Shown: positions 27,705-37,855, numbered from the stretch's first letter. The stretch is DNA of 64,000 bases from Pseudomonadales bacterium (GCA_028281885.1 JANQJA010000011.1:234001-298000); one strand, 5' to 3'. The notes: generated by a model not told the origin, from the letters alone. Made by a program: numbers and translations.

Positions 27705-29582
27705 ATGTCAATTCAATCGCTTCGAGACTCGTCGGAAGGTATTGTCTCCAAGATTCTGATCGGTCTCATCATTGTGGTCTTTGCCCTGTTTGGGTTTGGT
27801 TCAATTACCACGTTCCTCACGCCTGTACCAAAAGTCGCAACGGTCAATGGTGAGGCTGTCACGCAGCAGGATATGGAAATCGCTGTTGAGCGGAACCGTC
27901 GGCTGCTGCTGGCCCGGAACCAGAGCCCGGACGAGGACGCGCTTCGTTCCCAGGTGCTGCAGAACCTGATTTCCCGCGAGGTCCTGCTCCAGGCGGCTGA
28001 TGATCTGGGCCTCCATGCGGGCGAGGCCATGCTTGATGAGCAAATTGTCAGCACCGATGTCTTCCAGATCGATGGTGCTTTCGATGCTGAGCAGTTCCAG
28101 CTGGTGATTGGTAGTGCCGGCTACACGCCCATGACCTATCGCGAAGAAATGCGGCATGATCTGAGGCTGCAGCAGATGGTTTCGGGTATCCAGGCATCGT
28201 CTTTTTTGCTGGGCGACGAGGCCCGCCGGATCAGTTCACTGGGAGAGCAGACCCGCGATGTGGCTTTTTTGCGGTTTGATATTGATGAGCTGGCCGGGGA
28301 AGTGACCCCCACCGAGGCCGAGATTCAGCGCCATTACGATTCGAACCCCGACCAGTTTATGACCGAGGAAACGGTCAATCTGGAATACATCGAGATTGAC
28401 CGGAGCGACCTGATGGAAGAGGTGGTCGTCAGCGAAACTGAGCTACTGGAATATTACGAAGAAACCAAAGGGCGTTATGCCCGGGACGAATCCCGTCGGG
28501 TAGCGCATATATTGATCGAAGTGAACGACGAGGTCACAGCAGAGACTGCACTTGAGCGTATCACCGAGATTCGTCAGCGCATTGTTGACGGTGAAAGTTT
28601 TGAAGCGGTTGCATCGGAAGTGTCAGACGATGGCGGGTCGGCCAGCGAAGGGGGAGACCTTGGTTTCAATGCAAGGGGAACCTTCGTCGACGCGTTTGAA
28701 GAAGTCGCTTTCGAGCTAAGTCCGAATCAGATGTCTGAACCTGTGCTGACCGAGTTTGGCTATCACATTATCAAGCTGCTCGACCTGGAAGAAGCGCATA
28801 CGCCTGAGTTCGCCGAGATTCGAGCACAGGTCGAGGAGGGCTACCGTGAGGCCGAAGCAGAAAGTGTTTTTGTCGATCTTTCTGCGCGGCTGAGCGAAAT
28901 CTCATTTGAAGCATCGGATCTTGCTGAGCCTGCTGCTGCACTGGATCTAGAGATCAAGGAAACAGGCGCGGTCAGTCGCAGTACCGGTGAAGGTATCGCT
29001 GCTGATCCCCAGGTGATGGGGGCGGCGTTCGGCCCGGACGTCCTGCTCGACGGCAATAATTCCCGATTGATTGAGATTACGCCAAATCATCACGTGGTGA
29101 TTCGTCTGGTGGATTATCGTCCCGAGGAAATCCGTCCGCTCGCGGATGTCAGGGAAGAGGTCATCTCCGAGCTGAAACGAACCGGGGCCATTCAAATGGC
29201 TTCGATCAGGGCGCAGCTGGCGGTGGATATGCTTGAATCGGGTTCGATCACGCGATTTGTGGCCGACGAATTCGGCCTGGTGTGGGAAGTGGCGGGCGAC
29301 GTCTCCCGCGGGGGGCCTCAGCTGGATCCGGAGATTAATCGGGAGGCATTCGGGCTGCCGAGACCACCTGAAGACCTGAAGTCAGTGGGATGGGCCCAAC
29401 TCTCAGATGGTGATGCGGTTGTGATCACGGTAACCCGTGTCAACGACGTTCCTCAGACGGATGTGTCGGAGGAAGACGTTCAGCGACTTGCCCGTGCGTT
29501 TGCTTCACAGCAGGGCGGTTACGAATATTCCGAGTTCAACGCAGCCCTGCGGACTCGTGCCGATGTTGAACGGGTCAATTGA
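27705..29582 (+). CDS. ppiD: Peptidyl-prolyl cis-trans isomerase / foldase PpiD
   Basis: Inner-membrane anchored periplasmic chaperone next to the Sec translocon. 625 residues: short cytoplasmic N-terminus, one membrane helix (about 16-36, ILIGLIIVVFALFGF), a SurA-like helical domain (about 40-200), a parvulin domain (about 263-365, from SRRVAHILIEV to GYHIIKLLDL) and a C-terminal helical region. It follows the hupB terminator, the usual lon-hupB-ppiD order. It converges on mltD with no gap between stop codons. Confidence 0.94.
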   Translation: MSIQSLRDSSEGIVSKILIGLIIVVFALFGFGSITTFLTPVPKVATVNGEAVTQQDMEIAVERNRRLLLARNQSPDEDALRSQVLQNLISREVLLQAADDLGLHAGEAMLDEQIVSTDVFQIDGAFDAEQFQLVIGSAGYTPMTYREEMRHDLRLQQMVSGIQASSFLLGDEARRISSLGEQTRDVAFLRFDIDELAGEVTPTEAEIQRHYDSNPDQFMTEETVNLEYIEIDRSDLMEEVVVSETELLEYYEETKGRYARDESRRVAHILIEVNDEVTAETALERITEIRQRIVDGESFEAVASEVSDDGGSASEGGDLGFNARGTFVDAFEEVAFELSPNQMSEPVLTEFGYHIIKLLDLEEAHTPEFAEIRAQVEEGYREAEAESVFVDLSARLSEISFEASDLAEPAAALDLEIKETGAVSRSTGEGIAADPQVMGAAFGPDVLLDGNNSRLIEITPNHHVVIRLVDYRPEEIRPLADVREEVISELKRTGAIQMASIRAQLAVDMLESGSITRFVADEFGLVWEVAGDVSRGGPQLDPEINREAFGLPRPPEDLKSVGWAQLSDGDAVVITVTRVNDVPQTDVSEEDVQRLARAFASQQGGYEYSEFNAALRTRADVERVN

Positions 29583-31250
29583 TCAGTTCGTATTGGTGAC
29601 ATCGACGAACAGGGTAATCCGGTCGCCTGGCTGAAGGTATTTCTGCCGGGCAACCCGAGTGTTCCATTGCTGGATCTCAGCGACTGACACGTTGAACTTG
29701 TTGGCGATCAGTGACAGGGATTCACCGCTTCGTACCCGATAATTCACCCGCCGGATGATGCCCGGAGACCTGGGGGGCTCGATACTGGCTATCGCCAGCG
29801 TGGGCGGCAGAAACAGCTTCAGTGTCTGGCCGGGAAAGAGGGTGTCTGTTGTGCCCATGCCATTCCAGCGAGCGATCTCACGCATCGACACCCCGTAGCG
29901 GCGGGATAGCAACCAAAAACTGTCGCCTGACCTTACCTGATGAATCACAGGCGCAGTGCCTGTTCGTTGCTGCAGGTAGGTTTGTCTGGACTTTAATCGC
30001 TCGGTGTCGCTCAGGTCGTAGGCAGAAGCGCTGGCGCTCGCGGTCGGCACCAACAGCGAGTCACCGGCGCGAATCATGTTGCCGCGGAGGCTATTGGCGG
30101 CCTTCAGGGTGGCGACTGTGGTGCCGTATCGCTGCGCGATCTGTCCCAGCGATTCGCCGCTGTTGATTTTGTGTCGCAGCCAGGTCAGCCGCCGTTCGGC
30201 CGGAAGTCTCGCCAGTGCTTCTCCAACACGATTCGCTTTACCCAGGGGCAGCAGGATGCGATGTGGTCCCTCGGGACGAGTCGACCATTTGTTGAAACCC
30301 GGATTGAGCAGGTAGAGTTCCTCGGTGGAGATGTCGGCCAGTTCCGCAACTTTCGCCAGATCGATCTGGCCGCCCGTATCTGCGACATGCCAGTAAGGTT
30401 CGTTCGGGATCGACTTGAGGGTAATGCCGTGTGCACCAGGATCAGCAATCAGGTGGCTGATGGCGAGAAGTCGCGGTACATAACGCTCAGTTTCCTTCAA
30501 TAGGTTCAGCGACCAGAAATCCACCGGGCGACCGGCGCGCTCGTTGAGGCGCACTGACCGTCGGACATTGCCCTCGCCGGAATTGTAAGCCGCCAGGGCC
30601 AGGAGCCAGTCTTCGCCCAGGAAATCATGCAACACATCGAGGTAGTCGAGGGCGGCACGTGTCGCCTCGACCACGTCACGCCGTCCGTCATACCAGTAGT
30701 CGATATCCAGTCCAAACCGGCGCGCGGTGCCGGGAATAAACTGCCACAGACCAGCCGCCCGGCCGTGGGAATAGGCAAACGGATCGAACGCACTCTCCAC
30801 AATCGGTAGCAAGGCAATCTCGAGGGGCATACCTCGCGCTTCAACGGCCTCGACGATGTAATGCAGGTGCCGGGTCGCACGTGTTGCGACGCGATCAAGG
30901 TAGTCTGGATGGCGGACAAACCAGGCGAGTTCACTCTGTACACGCGATTGTGCAACTGCATGGTCCAGCTGAAAACCGTCGCGAATTCGCTGCCAAAGAT
31001 CCTCGGTCTGTGGGTCAATCACCGGCGGGGTGTCCGGGACCGGAATGGTGATGGCATCGATGTCGTGCTCGGTGCCGACCGCTGGCTGAATGGTCTCCTG
31101 ATCGTCCACTGTGAGGTCACTCGTGGCCAGCGTGTCGATCTCAGCAGGGTCAGGTGTCGAATGGGAGCCAACGTCATGGGTCGGTGTCGCGCAACCCACC
31201 AGCGTAACAATGGCCAGAAAAATAGTGTTAAACTGCAACGAGTACTTCAT
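29583..31250 (-). CDS. mltD: Membrane-bound lytic murein transglycosylase D, LysM-containing lipoprotein
   Basis: Cuts peptidoglycan glycan strands from the periplasmic side. I start at ATG 31250, giving 555 residues with a lipoprotein signal ending LVGC (Cys20); an upstream extension to 31355 lacks a signal and is not supported. The SLT domain (about 125-260) has the catalytic glutamate in PIVESAFDPF (Glu152) and the motif AAGLWQFIPGTARRFG. Three LysM repeats follow (about 360-405, 435-480 and 503-551). It is divergent from yafS. Confidence 0.93.
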   Translation of the reverse strand: MKYSLQFNTIFLAIVTLVGCATPTHDVGSHSTPDPAEIDTLATSDLTVDDQETIQPAVGTEHDIDAITIPVPDTPPVIDPQTEDLWQRIRDGFQLDHAVAQSRVQSELAWFVRHPDYLDRVATRATRHLHYIVEAVEARGMPLEIALLPIVESAFDPFAYSHGRAAGLWQFIPGTARRFGLDIDYWYDGRRDVVEATRAALDYLDVLHDFLGEDWLLALAAYNSGEGNVRRSVRLNERAGRPVDFWSLNLLKETERYVPRLLAISHLIADPGAHGITLKSIPNEPYWHVADTGGQIDLAKVAELADISTEELYLLNPGFNKWSTRPEGPHRILLPLGKANRVGEALARLPAERRLTWLRHKINSGESLGQIAQRYGTTVATLKAANSLRGNMIRAGDSLLVPTASASASAYDLSDTERLKSRQTYLQQRTGTAPVIHQVRSGDSFWLLSRRYGVSMREIARWNGMGTTDTLFPGQTLKLFLPPTLAIASIEPPRSPGIIRRVNYRVRSGESLSLIANKFNVSVAEIQQWNTRVARQKYLQPGDRITLFVDVTNTN

Positions 31251-31328
31251 TGGTACTGCTTGAACCAAAACCCCAGTGGCTCGCCATACTATCGTATTTC
31301 GACACGTGAGGAGAGCAAAATCGCCCTG

Positions 31329-32099
31329 ATGCCTGCACTTGTTCCCGATCTGCAATCTGCCTCGCTTGAGGATGTCCGGTGCTGGTTTGAGTCGGCGCTG
31401 GGTAAGCAGATTTTACGGGAGCAGCGCGCCATTCTGGATCAGCTGCTGCCGGAACTGTTTGGGTACCATTTGCTGCAGCTCAGTGTCCAGCAACGGGCGT
31501 TATGCAATGCGAGCCCGATTAATCACAAGATCACAATGGGGCTGGCGCCAGGCGACGAGTCGCCGTTCAGGGGGGATGCAACTGCACTGCCGTTTGAGAA
31601 TGACGCGATGGACGTGGTGTTGCTGCATCATTTGCTGGATTTCTATGACGCGCCCCAGGCGATTCTGCGGGAGGCGGCCCGGGTCACCATCCCGATGGGG
31701 CGTGTACTGATTGTGGGTTTCAATCCGTTCAGCCTCTGGGGGCTCACCAGGCCAGTCGCTCGTTTCCGTAGTCGGGTGCCCTGGAGCGCTGGGTTTATCC
31801 GTCCTGGCAGACTGATGGACTGGCTGGACCTGCTCGATTTCCGGATTGACCGTGTGCAGTATTGCACCTATGGCCCGCCCATCAGTCGTTCCCCGTTCAT
31901 CGGCCGAGTGCCGGATTACTCTCGGGGCCTGTCTCGCCGAACCAATCTCCCTTTTGGCGCCTGCTACGTCATCGAGGCGCGAAAATATGTGGGTACCATG
32001 ACCCGCCTTCGTCCGCAGTGGAGCAGGTCCCGCGCGCTGGGTAATCTGACTGTGGTGCGACCGACGGGGAGAAGCGCCGCAAGAAGCCGTCACGATTGA
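31329..32099 (+). CDS. yafS: YafS-like class I methyltransferase-fold protein
   Basis: 256 residues related to E. coli YafS, which also lies next to rnhA-dnaQ. It has YHLLQLSV near 45, [20 protein letters not shown] (motif II region) and the family signature [14 protein letters not shown]. The glycine-rich SAM motif I is not recognisable, as in YafS, so activity is uncertain. The ATG at 31329 is 14 bases after GAGGAG; a CTG three bases earlier is an alternative. It overlaps rnhA by four bases. gloB, which separates mltD and yafS in E. coli, is not here. Confidence 0.85.
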   Translation: MPALVPDLQSASLEDVRCWFESALGKQILREQRAILDQLLPELFGYHLLQLSVQQRALCNASPINHKITMGLAPGDESPFRGDATALPFENDAMDVVLLHHLLDFYDAPQAILREAARVTIPMGRVLIVGFNPFSLWGLTRPVARFRSRVPWSAGFIRPGRLMDWLDLLDFRIDRVQYCTYGPPISRSPFIGRVPDYSRGLSRRTNLPFGACYVIEARKYVGTMTRLRPQWSRSRALGNLTVVRPTGRSAARSRHD

Positions 32100-32542
32100 G
32101 TGAAGTTGTTCATATATTTACCGATGGCGCCTGTCGGGGAAACCCGGGACCAGGTGGGTGGGGCGTGCTACTGCGTTATGGTGATCGGGAGCGGGAACTT
32201 TGGGGCGGCGAAGCTGAGACCACCAACAATCGGATGGAGCTGACCGCGGCAATCAAGGGGCTTGAAGCCTTGACCCGATCCTGTGCTGTGGTCCTGACAA
32301 CGGATTCGCAATATGTTCGGCAGGGTATCACTGAGTGGATCGAAAACTGGAAATCTCGTGGCTGGAAGACGGCGGCGAAAAAACCGGTCAAGAATGTTGA
32401 TCTGTGGCAGCGACTTGATGACCTCGTTGGCCAGCACGATGTGGATTGGCATTGGGTCAAGGGGCATAGCGGTCATCGCGAAAACGAAATCGCGGACGCA
32501 CTCGCAAATCGTGGCATCGATGAACTACCAGGAGAGGCCTAG
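32096..32542 (+). CDS. rnhA: Ribonuclease HI
   Basis: Degrades RNA in RNA-DNA hybrids. 148 residues with the metal-binding carboxylates in [16 protein letters not shown], the Glu in [14 protein letters not shown], the Asp in [12 protein letters not shown] and the last Asp in [12 protein letters not shown]. It starts with TTG inside the yafS stop (TTGA overlap) and is followed by dnaQ five bases later. Confidence 0.97.
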   Translation: MSEVVHIFTDGACRGNPGPGGWGVLLRYGDRERELWGGEAETTNNRMELTAAIKGLEALTRSCAVVLTTDSQYVRQGITEWIENWKSRGWKTAAKKPVKNVDLWQRLDDLVGQHDVDWHWVKGHSGHRENEIADALANRGIDELPGEA

Positions 32543-32547
32543 GCAGT

Positions 32548-33267
32548 ATGCGGCAAATCGTACTTGATACTGAGACAACCGGACTGGATATCGAAGAAGG
32601 TCACCGGATTCTTGAGATCGGTTGCGTCGAGATCGTCGATCGAAAGCTCACGCGCCGCCACTTTCACCAGTACATCAATCCGCAACGCGAGATCGATGAG
32701 GGCGCCCTGCAGGTGCATGGTATTACCCGGGAATTCCTGAAAGACAAGCCTGCGTTTTCGGATGTCTTTGACGACTTTCTCGAGTTTGTACGAGGTGCGG
32801 AACTGGTGATTCACAACGCGGAGTTTGATATTGGCTTCATCGATCATGAAATGAAGCAGATGCCCGGCAAGCTTGGATCCATTACTGACCATTGCCAGGT
32901 GATCGATAGTCTGGATCTCGCCAGAAGCAGGCACCCGGGCCAGAAAAATACGCTGGATGCACTCTGTAAAAGATACAACGTAGACAACTCAGGTCGCGAT
33001 CTGCATGGCGCCTTGCTCGATGCCGAATTGCTGGCGGATGTCTATCTGCTGATGACTGGAGGACAGGTCGACCTGGGGCTGGACGAGATCGAGTCCGGCC
33101 CGGGGGAAGCGGCGGGAATTCGTCGTCTCCCGGCGGACCGGCCAGCACTGAAAGTGATTCGCGCAACGGATGTCGAACAGGTCGCACACGCAGCGACATT
33201 ACAGCGACTCAAAGAGAAGTCCGGCGGGCAAAGTCTCTGGCAAAGACTGGAGGCGGCTGAAACGTGA
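32548..33267 (+). CDS. dnaQ: DNA polymerase III epsilon subunit (proofreading exonuclease)
   Basis: 3'-5' proofreading exonuclease of the replicative polymerase. 239 residues: exonuclease domain 1-180 with Exo I VLDTETTGLDIEEGHRILEIG, Exo II VIHNAEFDIGFID and Exo III HGALLDAELLADVY; a C-terminal tail binds the alpha subunit. It forms an operon with yafS and rnhA and overlaps nudC by GTGA. Confidence 0.96.
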   Translation: MRQIVLDTETTGLDIEEGHRILEIGCVEIVDRKLTRRHFHQYINPQREIDEGALQVHGITREFLKDKPAFSDVFDDFLEFVRGAELVIHNAEFDIGFIDHEMKQMPGKLGSITDHCQVIDSLDLARSRHPGQKNTLDALCKRYNVDNSGRDLHGALLDAELLADVYLLMTGGQVDLGLDEIESGPGEAAGIRRLPADRPALKVIRATDVEQVAHAATLQRLKEKSGGQSLWQRLEAAET

Positions 33268-34103
33268 GCCTGTTCGTCTGGCCGGAATCCAATCGGGAAT
33301 TTGTTGCTGGCGTGGTGCCGCCTGAGGATATCGATTCTGCGTGGTACTTTGTCTTCTGCCGTGGCGAAATTCTGTTGCGACTTGATGCTGACGAGCAGTT
33401 CATGCCGCTGACGCATCAGGACTGGCCATTGCTCGAAGGGCACGATCATGTCTCCCACTATATGGGCCGACTCGGGGACAAACATTGTTTCGCCGTGGAG
33501 ATGTCTACGATTGAAGAGGAGACGGCTCCCTTAAGCGGGCTGTTCGGTAGAACGGACAACCTCATGTTCTCTATGGTTGGTCGGGCCGTACAGATCGTTG
33601 ACTGGTATCGCGCGCACAAGTATTGCGGTCGTTGTGGTGCGCCGAACCTCACTCACGACAGGGACCGGGCCATGATCTGTGAACGTTGCGGCATCCATGC
33701 GTATCCGCGTCTGTCACCCTCGATCATTGTGCTGATTCACCGGGACGATCAGGTGTTGCTGGCTCGCAACCGACGCTTTCCCGAGGGCAGGTACAGTACG
33801 TTGGCCGGTTTTGTTGAGCCTGGCGAGTCGGTGGAAGAAACACTGATTCGGGAGGTGAATGAGGAGGTCGGGGTTGATGTCGGTCATCTGGCCTATCAGG
33901 GCAGCCAATCCTGGCCGTTTCCCAATTCGCTCATGCTGGGGTTTCATGCTGAGTATGCCGGCGGAGACATCGTCTGCCAGGACGATGAAATTGCTGACGC
34001 GGCCTGGTTCAGCCTTGAAGAGCTGCCAAACATTCCGGGGCGATACGCAATCAGTCGATGGTTAATTGATGGCTACCTGAGCACCAAGGGTGTCGTCATC
34101 TAG
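33264..34103 (+). CDS. nudC: NAD+ diphosphatase / NAD-capped RNA hydrolase NudC
   Basis: Hydrolyses NADH and removes NAD caps from RNA 5' ends. 279 residues: N-terminal domain, a four-cysteine zinc ribbon (KYCGRCGAP and ICERCGIHAYPR), and a Nudix domain with GFVEPGESVEETLIREVNEEVG. The NudC substrate motif appears as SQSWPFPNS, with Ser in place of the usual Pro in SQPWPFP. GTG start overlapping dnaQ. Convergent four-base overlap with the SCP2 gene. Confidence 0.93.
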   Translation: MSLFVWPESNREFVAGVVPPEDIDSAWYFVFCRGEILLRLDADEQFMPLTHQDWPLLEGHDHVSHYMGRLGDKHCFAVEMSTIEEETAPLSGLFGRTDNLMFSMVGRAVQIVDWYRAHKYCGRCGAPNLTHDRDRAMICERCGIHAYPRLSPSIIVLIHRDDQVLLARNRRFPEGRYSTLAGFVEPGESVEETLIREVNEEVGVDVGHLAYQGSQSWPFPNSLMLGFHAEYAGGDIVCQDDEIADAAWFSLEELPNIPGRYAISRWLIDGYLSTKGVVI

Positions 34104-34453
34104 TCGCTGACTTCAAAAACGCTGACCGGATCAGTGGGTCGAAACAGGTATAGCAGCAACTGCGTCAGAACGATATGACCATTGGCGCGAAAACGTCCCC
34201 TCATAAAAGCCGTCATGCTGTCTTCAGTGCCCGTCAATAGCGGTAACAGGGTTTCATGCTGGTCCAGCGTGATTGTGAGCGTCGGCCGGGATGCGATGCC
34301 GGTTTCGAAACGGAAAGCTGTCGGTTCAACGATCAGGTAGAACGGATCCCCGGTATCGAACAGGAACTGGAATACCGTGACTTCTCGGCGCAGGAAACCT
34401 TGCCGAAAAAGGGGCGTCAGTTGTTCGGTCATGGCATTCAGCGTTTTTTCCAT
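34100..34453 (-). CDS. SCP2 sterol-binding domain protein
   Basis: 117 residues with an SCP2-like profile: alternating strands ending in a fixed glycine-type segment AFMRGRFRANGHIVLTQLLLYLF. Such small proteins bind lipids; some (UbiT, UbiJ) help ubiquinone synthesis. This one could be any of these and nothing nearby decides. The 3' end overlaps nudC by four bases on the opposite strand. Confidence 0.7.
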   Translation of the reverse strand: MEKTLNAMTEQLTPLFRQGFLRREVTVFQFLFDTGDPFYLIVEPTAFRFETGIASRPTLTITLDQHETLLPLLTGTEDSMTAFMRGRFRANGHIVLTQLLLYLFRPTDPVSVFEVSD

Positions 34454-34559
34454 TGGCTGGGTCCCGGTGCTTCGCTACCTATTTTGCCAGTTGCTTGGCA
34501 CAGCTTGAATCGGGTGTGCTGTGTTAGCATGGTTGTCTGACAATGAGGGAGTTTTTCGG

Positions 34560-35615
34560 GTGGATTTCGTCATCGAATATGGCCTTTTTCTGGCCAAGGC
34601 GCTCACCATCTTGATTGCGGTCGTGATCGTTGTGTCGCTGATATTCAGTCTTGCGAGCCGCTCCGCGGGTCGTCGAATGGAGCGAGGACATATTGAAGTA
34701 CGTAGCCTGAACGACGTGATCGAAAATTTCAGTGAGACGTTGAGGCAGGTGGTGCTCAATCCCGCGGAGCTTAAGCAGGAAGTCAAGTCCGGGAAGAAGA
34801 AACGCAAGGCAGAGTTGAAGGAGCAAAAGCAAAAGGCAAAAAAAGGCGATGAAGCCCGCCGGCCCCGAGTGTATGTGCTGGATTTCGAAGGTGACTTGCA
34901 GGCAAGCGCGGTGAGTAATTTGAGAGAAGAGGTGACCGCAGTGCTCTCTTTGGCAGAGGAGCAGGACGAAGTGGTCGTGCGGCTGGAAAGCCCCGGTGGC
35001 CAAGTCCATGGCTATGGGCTCGGTGCCTCGCAGCTCGGGCGAATTGTAGCGAAAAGTGTGACGCTTACGGTTTCTGTCGACAAGGTAGCTGCGAGTGGCG
35101 GCTATATGATGGCCTGCATTGCCAACAGGATTATCGCCGCGCCGTTTGCATTGCTTGGCTCAATCGGTGTCGTTGCGCAGCTGCCCAATTTTCATCGATT
35201 CCTGCAGAACAAGGATATCGACTTTGAAGTGTATACCGCTGGCGAATTCAAGCGCACGGTGACGGTGTTTGGCGAGAACACGGACCAGGGGCGCGAGAAG
35301 TTCAAGCAGGAACTGGAAGATGTCCACCTGCTGTTCAAGGAATTTGTGCATGAGTATCGGCCGGTGGTGGATATGGACCGGGTGGCAACGGGTGAAGCCT
35401 GGTATGGCAAGCGTGCCATGGACCTGCAGTTGTGTGACGAGCTCAAAACCAGCGACCAGTATCTGGTGGAGCGGTGCCAGGATGCTGATGTCTTCCAGGT
35501 TCGTTATGTTGAAGACCGCAACCGGGTAGATCGTCTACTGGATCGCCTCACCGCTGCCTTCTCCCGGCTGGGATGGAAGTCGTCGAAAGATATTGAGCAG
35601 CCGCACTTGCTTTGA
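34560..35615 (+). CDS. sohB: Protease SohB (S49 family, inner membrane)
   Basis: Signal-peptide-peptidase-related periplasmic protease. I start at GTG 34560 (GAGGGA nine bases upstream), giving 351 residues beginning VDFVIEYGLFLAKALT, which matches SohB openings. One membrane helix (about 8-32), a Lys-rich linker (about 75-100), then the S49 domain (about 105-300) with the nucleophile in AASGGYMMAC and the general-base region in GSIGVVAQLPNF. It continues 16 bases before the acuI-like gene. Confidence 0.92.
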   Translation: MDFVIEYGLFLAKALTILIAVVIVVSLIFSLASRSAGRRMERGHIEVRSLNDVIENFSETLRQVVLNPAELKQEVKSGKKKRKAELKEQKQKAKKGDEARRPRVYVLDFEGDLQASAVSNLREEVTAVLSLAEEQDEVVVRLESPGGQVHGYGLGASQLGRIVAKSVTLTVSVDKVAASGGYMMACIANRIIAAPFALLGSIGVVAQLPNFHRFLQNKDIDFEVYTAGEFKRTVTVFGENTDQGREKFKQELEDVHLLFKEFVHEYRPVVDMDRVATGEAWYGKRAMDLQLCDELKTSDQYLVERCQDADVFQVRYVEDRNRVDRLLDRLTAAFSRLGWKSSKDIEQPHLL

Positions 35616-35631
35616 CTGAGGGGGACCACGG

Positions 35632-36624
35632 ATGACAGCTTTCACGGCCTTCTGGGTTGAAAAGACTGATGACGGGATGAAACATTCAGTGATATCCCGT
35701 TCTACTGACGATCTCCCAGAGGGGGAGCTGCTGATACGAGTGGCGTTCTCCAGTGTTAATTACAAGGACGCCTTGTCAGCACAGGGTAACCCGGGGGTCA
35801 CGCGTAACTATCCGCATACGCCGGGCATTGATGCGGTGGGTGTGGTGGTGGAAAGCGCCGTGGAGCATTTTCAGGCGGGCGACGAAGTTATTGTCATCGG
35901 GTTTGACCTCGGTATGGATACGGCGGGTGGCTTTGGCGAGTTCATCAGGGTCCCGGCGTCCTGGGCAACACCCTTGCCCGCAGGTCTGTCAGCACGTGAG
36001 AGTATGATTCTGGGGACGGCGGGTTTTACGGCGGCGCTGAGTGTCGAGAAACTGGAACGCCTGGGTGCCGCTCCTGAAGATGGGGCGGTGCTGGTAACCG
36101 GTGCGACGGGCGGCGTTGGCTCTGTGGCGGTGGCGCTGCTGGCGAAACTGGGCTTTGAGGTGGTTGCCAGTTCCGGCAAACCAGACAAGGCGGATTATCT
36201 GACATCTTTGGGTGCCACCTCGATCATTGATCGCAATACCCTCAGTGAAGACACTGACCGGCCGTTGCTCAGGGAGACTTACGCCCATGCTGTCGATACA
36301 GTCGGTGGGCCAACCCTCGTCAATGTACTGAAAAGCCTGAAGTATGGAGGTAGTGTGGCAGCAAGCGGACTGGTGCAGTCGCCCCAGCTTGCCGCAACGG
36401 TGTTTCCGTTTATCCTGCGTGGCGTCAATCTGTTGGGAATCGACTCCGTTCAGCTACCGATCGAGAAAAAGTCTGCGGTGTGGCAGCGTCTTGCCAGCGA
36501 ATGGAAGTTACCAACGCTTGAGACCATGGTGACAGAAGTGACACTCGATCGTCTGTCGGATACCCTCAATGCCCTTCTCAAGGGACAGTCTGCAGGACGC
36601 AGCCTGGTGGTTCACGACGGCTAG
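35632..36624 (+). CDS. acuI: Zinc-free alcohol-dehydrogenase-family reductase (AcuI/YhdH type)
   Basis: NADPH-dependent reductase of the YhdH/AcuI family, which reduces acryloyl-CoA to propionyl-CoA. 330 residues with FSSVNYKDALSAQGNPGV near the N-terminus, the cofactor motif VTGATGGVGSVAVALLAKLG (about 155-175) and ASGLVQSPQLAATVFPFILRG. The zinc-ligand residues of classical dehydrogenases are absent. Substrate is inferred from the family only. Confidence 0.9.
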   Translation: MTAFTAFWVEKTDDGMKHSVISRSTDDLPEGELLIRVAFSSVNYKDALSAQGNPGVTRNYPHTPGIDAVGVVVESAVEHFQAGDEVIVIGFDLGMDTAGGFGEFIRVPASWATPLPAGLSARESMILGTAGFTAALSVEKLERLGAAPEDGAVLVTGATGGVGSVAVALLAKLGFEVVASSGKPDKADYLTSLGATSIIDRNTLSEDTDRPLLRETYAHAVDTVGGPTLVNVLKSLKYGGSVAASGLVQSPQLAATVFPFILRGVNLLGIDSVQLPIEKKSAVWQRLASEWKLPTLETMVTEVTLDRLSDTLNALLKGQSAGRSLVVHDG

Positions 36625-36657
36625 CGCGGATACTGCACCAAATGCCTGAGCAATCGG

Positions 36658-37827
36658 CTAGTTTCGACGCAGGACATCGCTGATGGCGATGGGTGTCGGA
36701 TATCGAAACACCACGATGTAGGACGAGACCAGGAACGTCAGGATCGCGGTGGCTTGAATCAGATGTGAGGCGTTTTCCCCAATGATGTTCTCCGCCGCCG
36801 CCAGGAAAGCGATCAGCAGTGAGAATTCGCTGATCTGACCCAGCCTTAAACCAGTCTCCTTCGCCCGGTGCCGCGCTTCGCCAATCAACTCAAGGGTGCC
36901 GAGAAAAACCAGCGGTTTGATGATGAGCATAGCGGCGGCCATGATCAGCGAGGGGATCATGACGTGGGATAACACCTCAAGGTCAAAACCGGCACCAACC
37001 GAGAAAAAGAACAACACCAGGAAGAAGTCGCGAAGTGGCTTGAGGTGTTCGGCGATATACAGTGCGATGGGGCTCGTGGCAACGGCGACCCCTGCGACAA
37101 ATGCACCGACTTCGTGGGACAAGCCGCTGGTGTGAGCGAGCTCCGACAGGCCCAGGCACCAACCGATCGCCAGCAGAAATATATATTCGTGAAAGGCGTC
37201 GAATCGCTCCAGGAGTTTCAGCAAGACAAACCGAACGAACAGCCATGCGAACAGAATCAGCAATGGCAGCCCGACAAGGACTCTGGCGATACGGGTCACG
37301 TTGCTGAAGTCGAGGAAGCCACCGGTGATGACAATCAATACGATGATCGCGATGATGTCCTGGATGAGCAGCAGGCTGACTACCAGTTCGCCGGTGTGCC
37401 GGTGATGCAGCACGGTCGTTGGCAACAGCTTGATGCCGATAATCGTGGACGAAAACATCATCGCGGTGCCGATGATGATGCACTCTGCTAACGAGTAGCC
37501 AAACGCCAGCGTGATGAGGTAGCCGACGGCGAAGAAGGCCAGTGACGACAAAATGCCCACCAACAGCGCGCGACCAAACATTTTTCTCAGTTTGCCTGGC
37601 TGCATGTCGAGGCCAAGCAGGAACAGCAGGAAAATGATACCGACTTTGGCAATGCTGCCGATCAGTGCTGGTTCAGAAATCAACCCGGTTGCTGACGGTC
37701 CAAGGCCAATGCCGATGGCGATGTAGGCAACGATCAGTGGCTGACGTGTGTACAGGGCCGCGGTTGCGAGTACGGCCGCTGAAGTAAAGATCAGGAAGAA
37801 CGAAAAGAGAATAGGGTCCGTTTGCAT
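36658..37827 (-). CDS. Cation:proton antiporter, CPA2/Kef type, membrane domain only
   Basis: 389 residues with about 12 hydrophobic segments and the monovalent cation:proton antiporter-2 pattern, including FLLFLLGLDMQPGKLRK and TAMMFSSTIIGIKLLP. There is no C-terminal TrkA-N regulatory domain as in KefB/KefC, so regulation by nucleotides is unlikely. It is convergent with the acuI-like gene. Transported ion cannot be told from sequence. Confidence 0.86.
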   Translation of the reverse strand: MQTDPILFSFFLIFTSAAVLATAALYTRQPLIVAYIAIGIGLGPSATGLISEPALIGSIAKVGIIFLLFLLGLDMQPGKLRKMFGRALLVGILSSLAFFAVGYLITLAFGYSLAECIIIGTAMMFSSTIIGIKLLPTTVLHHRHTGELVVSLLLIQDIIAIIVLIVITGGFLDFSNVTRIARVLVGLPLLILFAWLFVRFVLLKLLERFDAFHEYIFLLAIGWCLGLSELAHTSGLSHEVGAFVAGVAVATSPIALYIAEHLKPLRDFFLVLFFFSVGAGFDLEVLSHVMIPSLIMAAAMLIIKPLVFLGTLELIGEARHRAKETGLRLGQISEFSLLIAFLAAAENIIGENASHLIQATAILTFLVSSYIVVFRYPTPIAISDVLRRN

Positions 37828-37855
37828 GCCTGCAGTCTAGCATGCGAAAGGCGCG

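Noticed and set aside
30861..31328. Upstream extension of the yafS frame over mltD
   Set aside because: The added codons are antisense to mltD and unlike YafS; the ATG at 31329 fits the family length.
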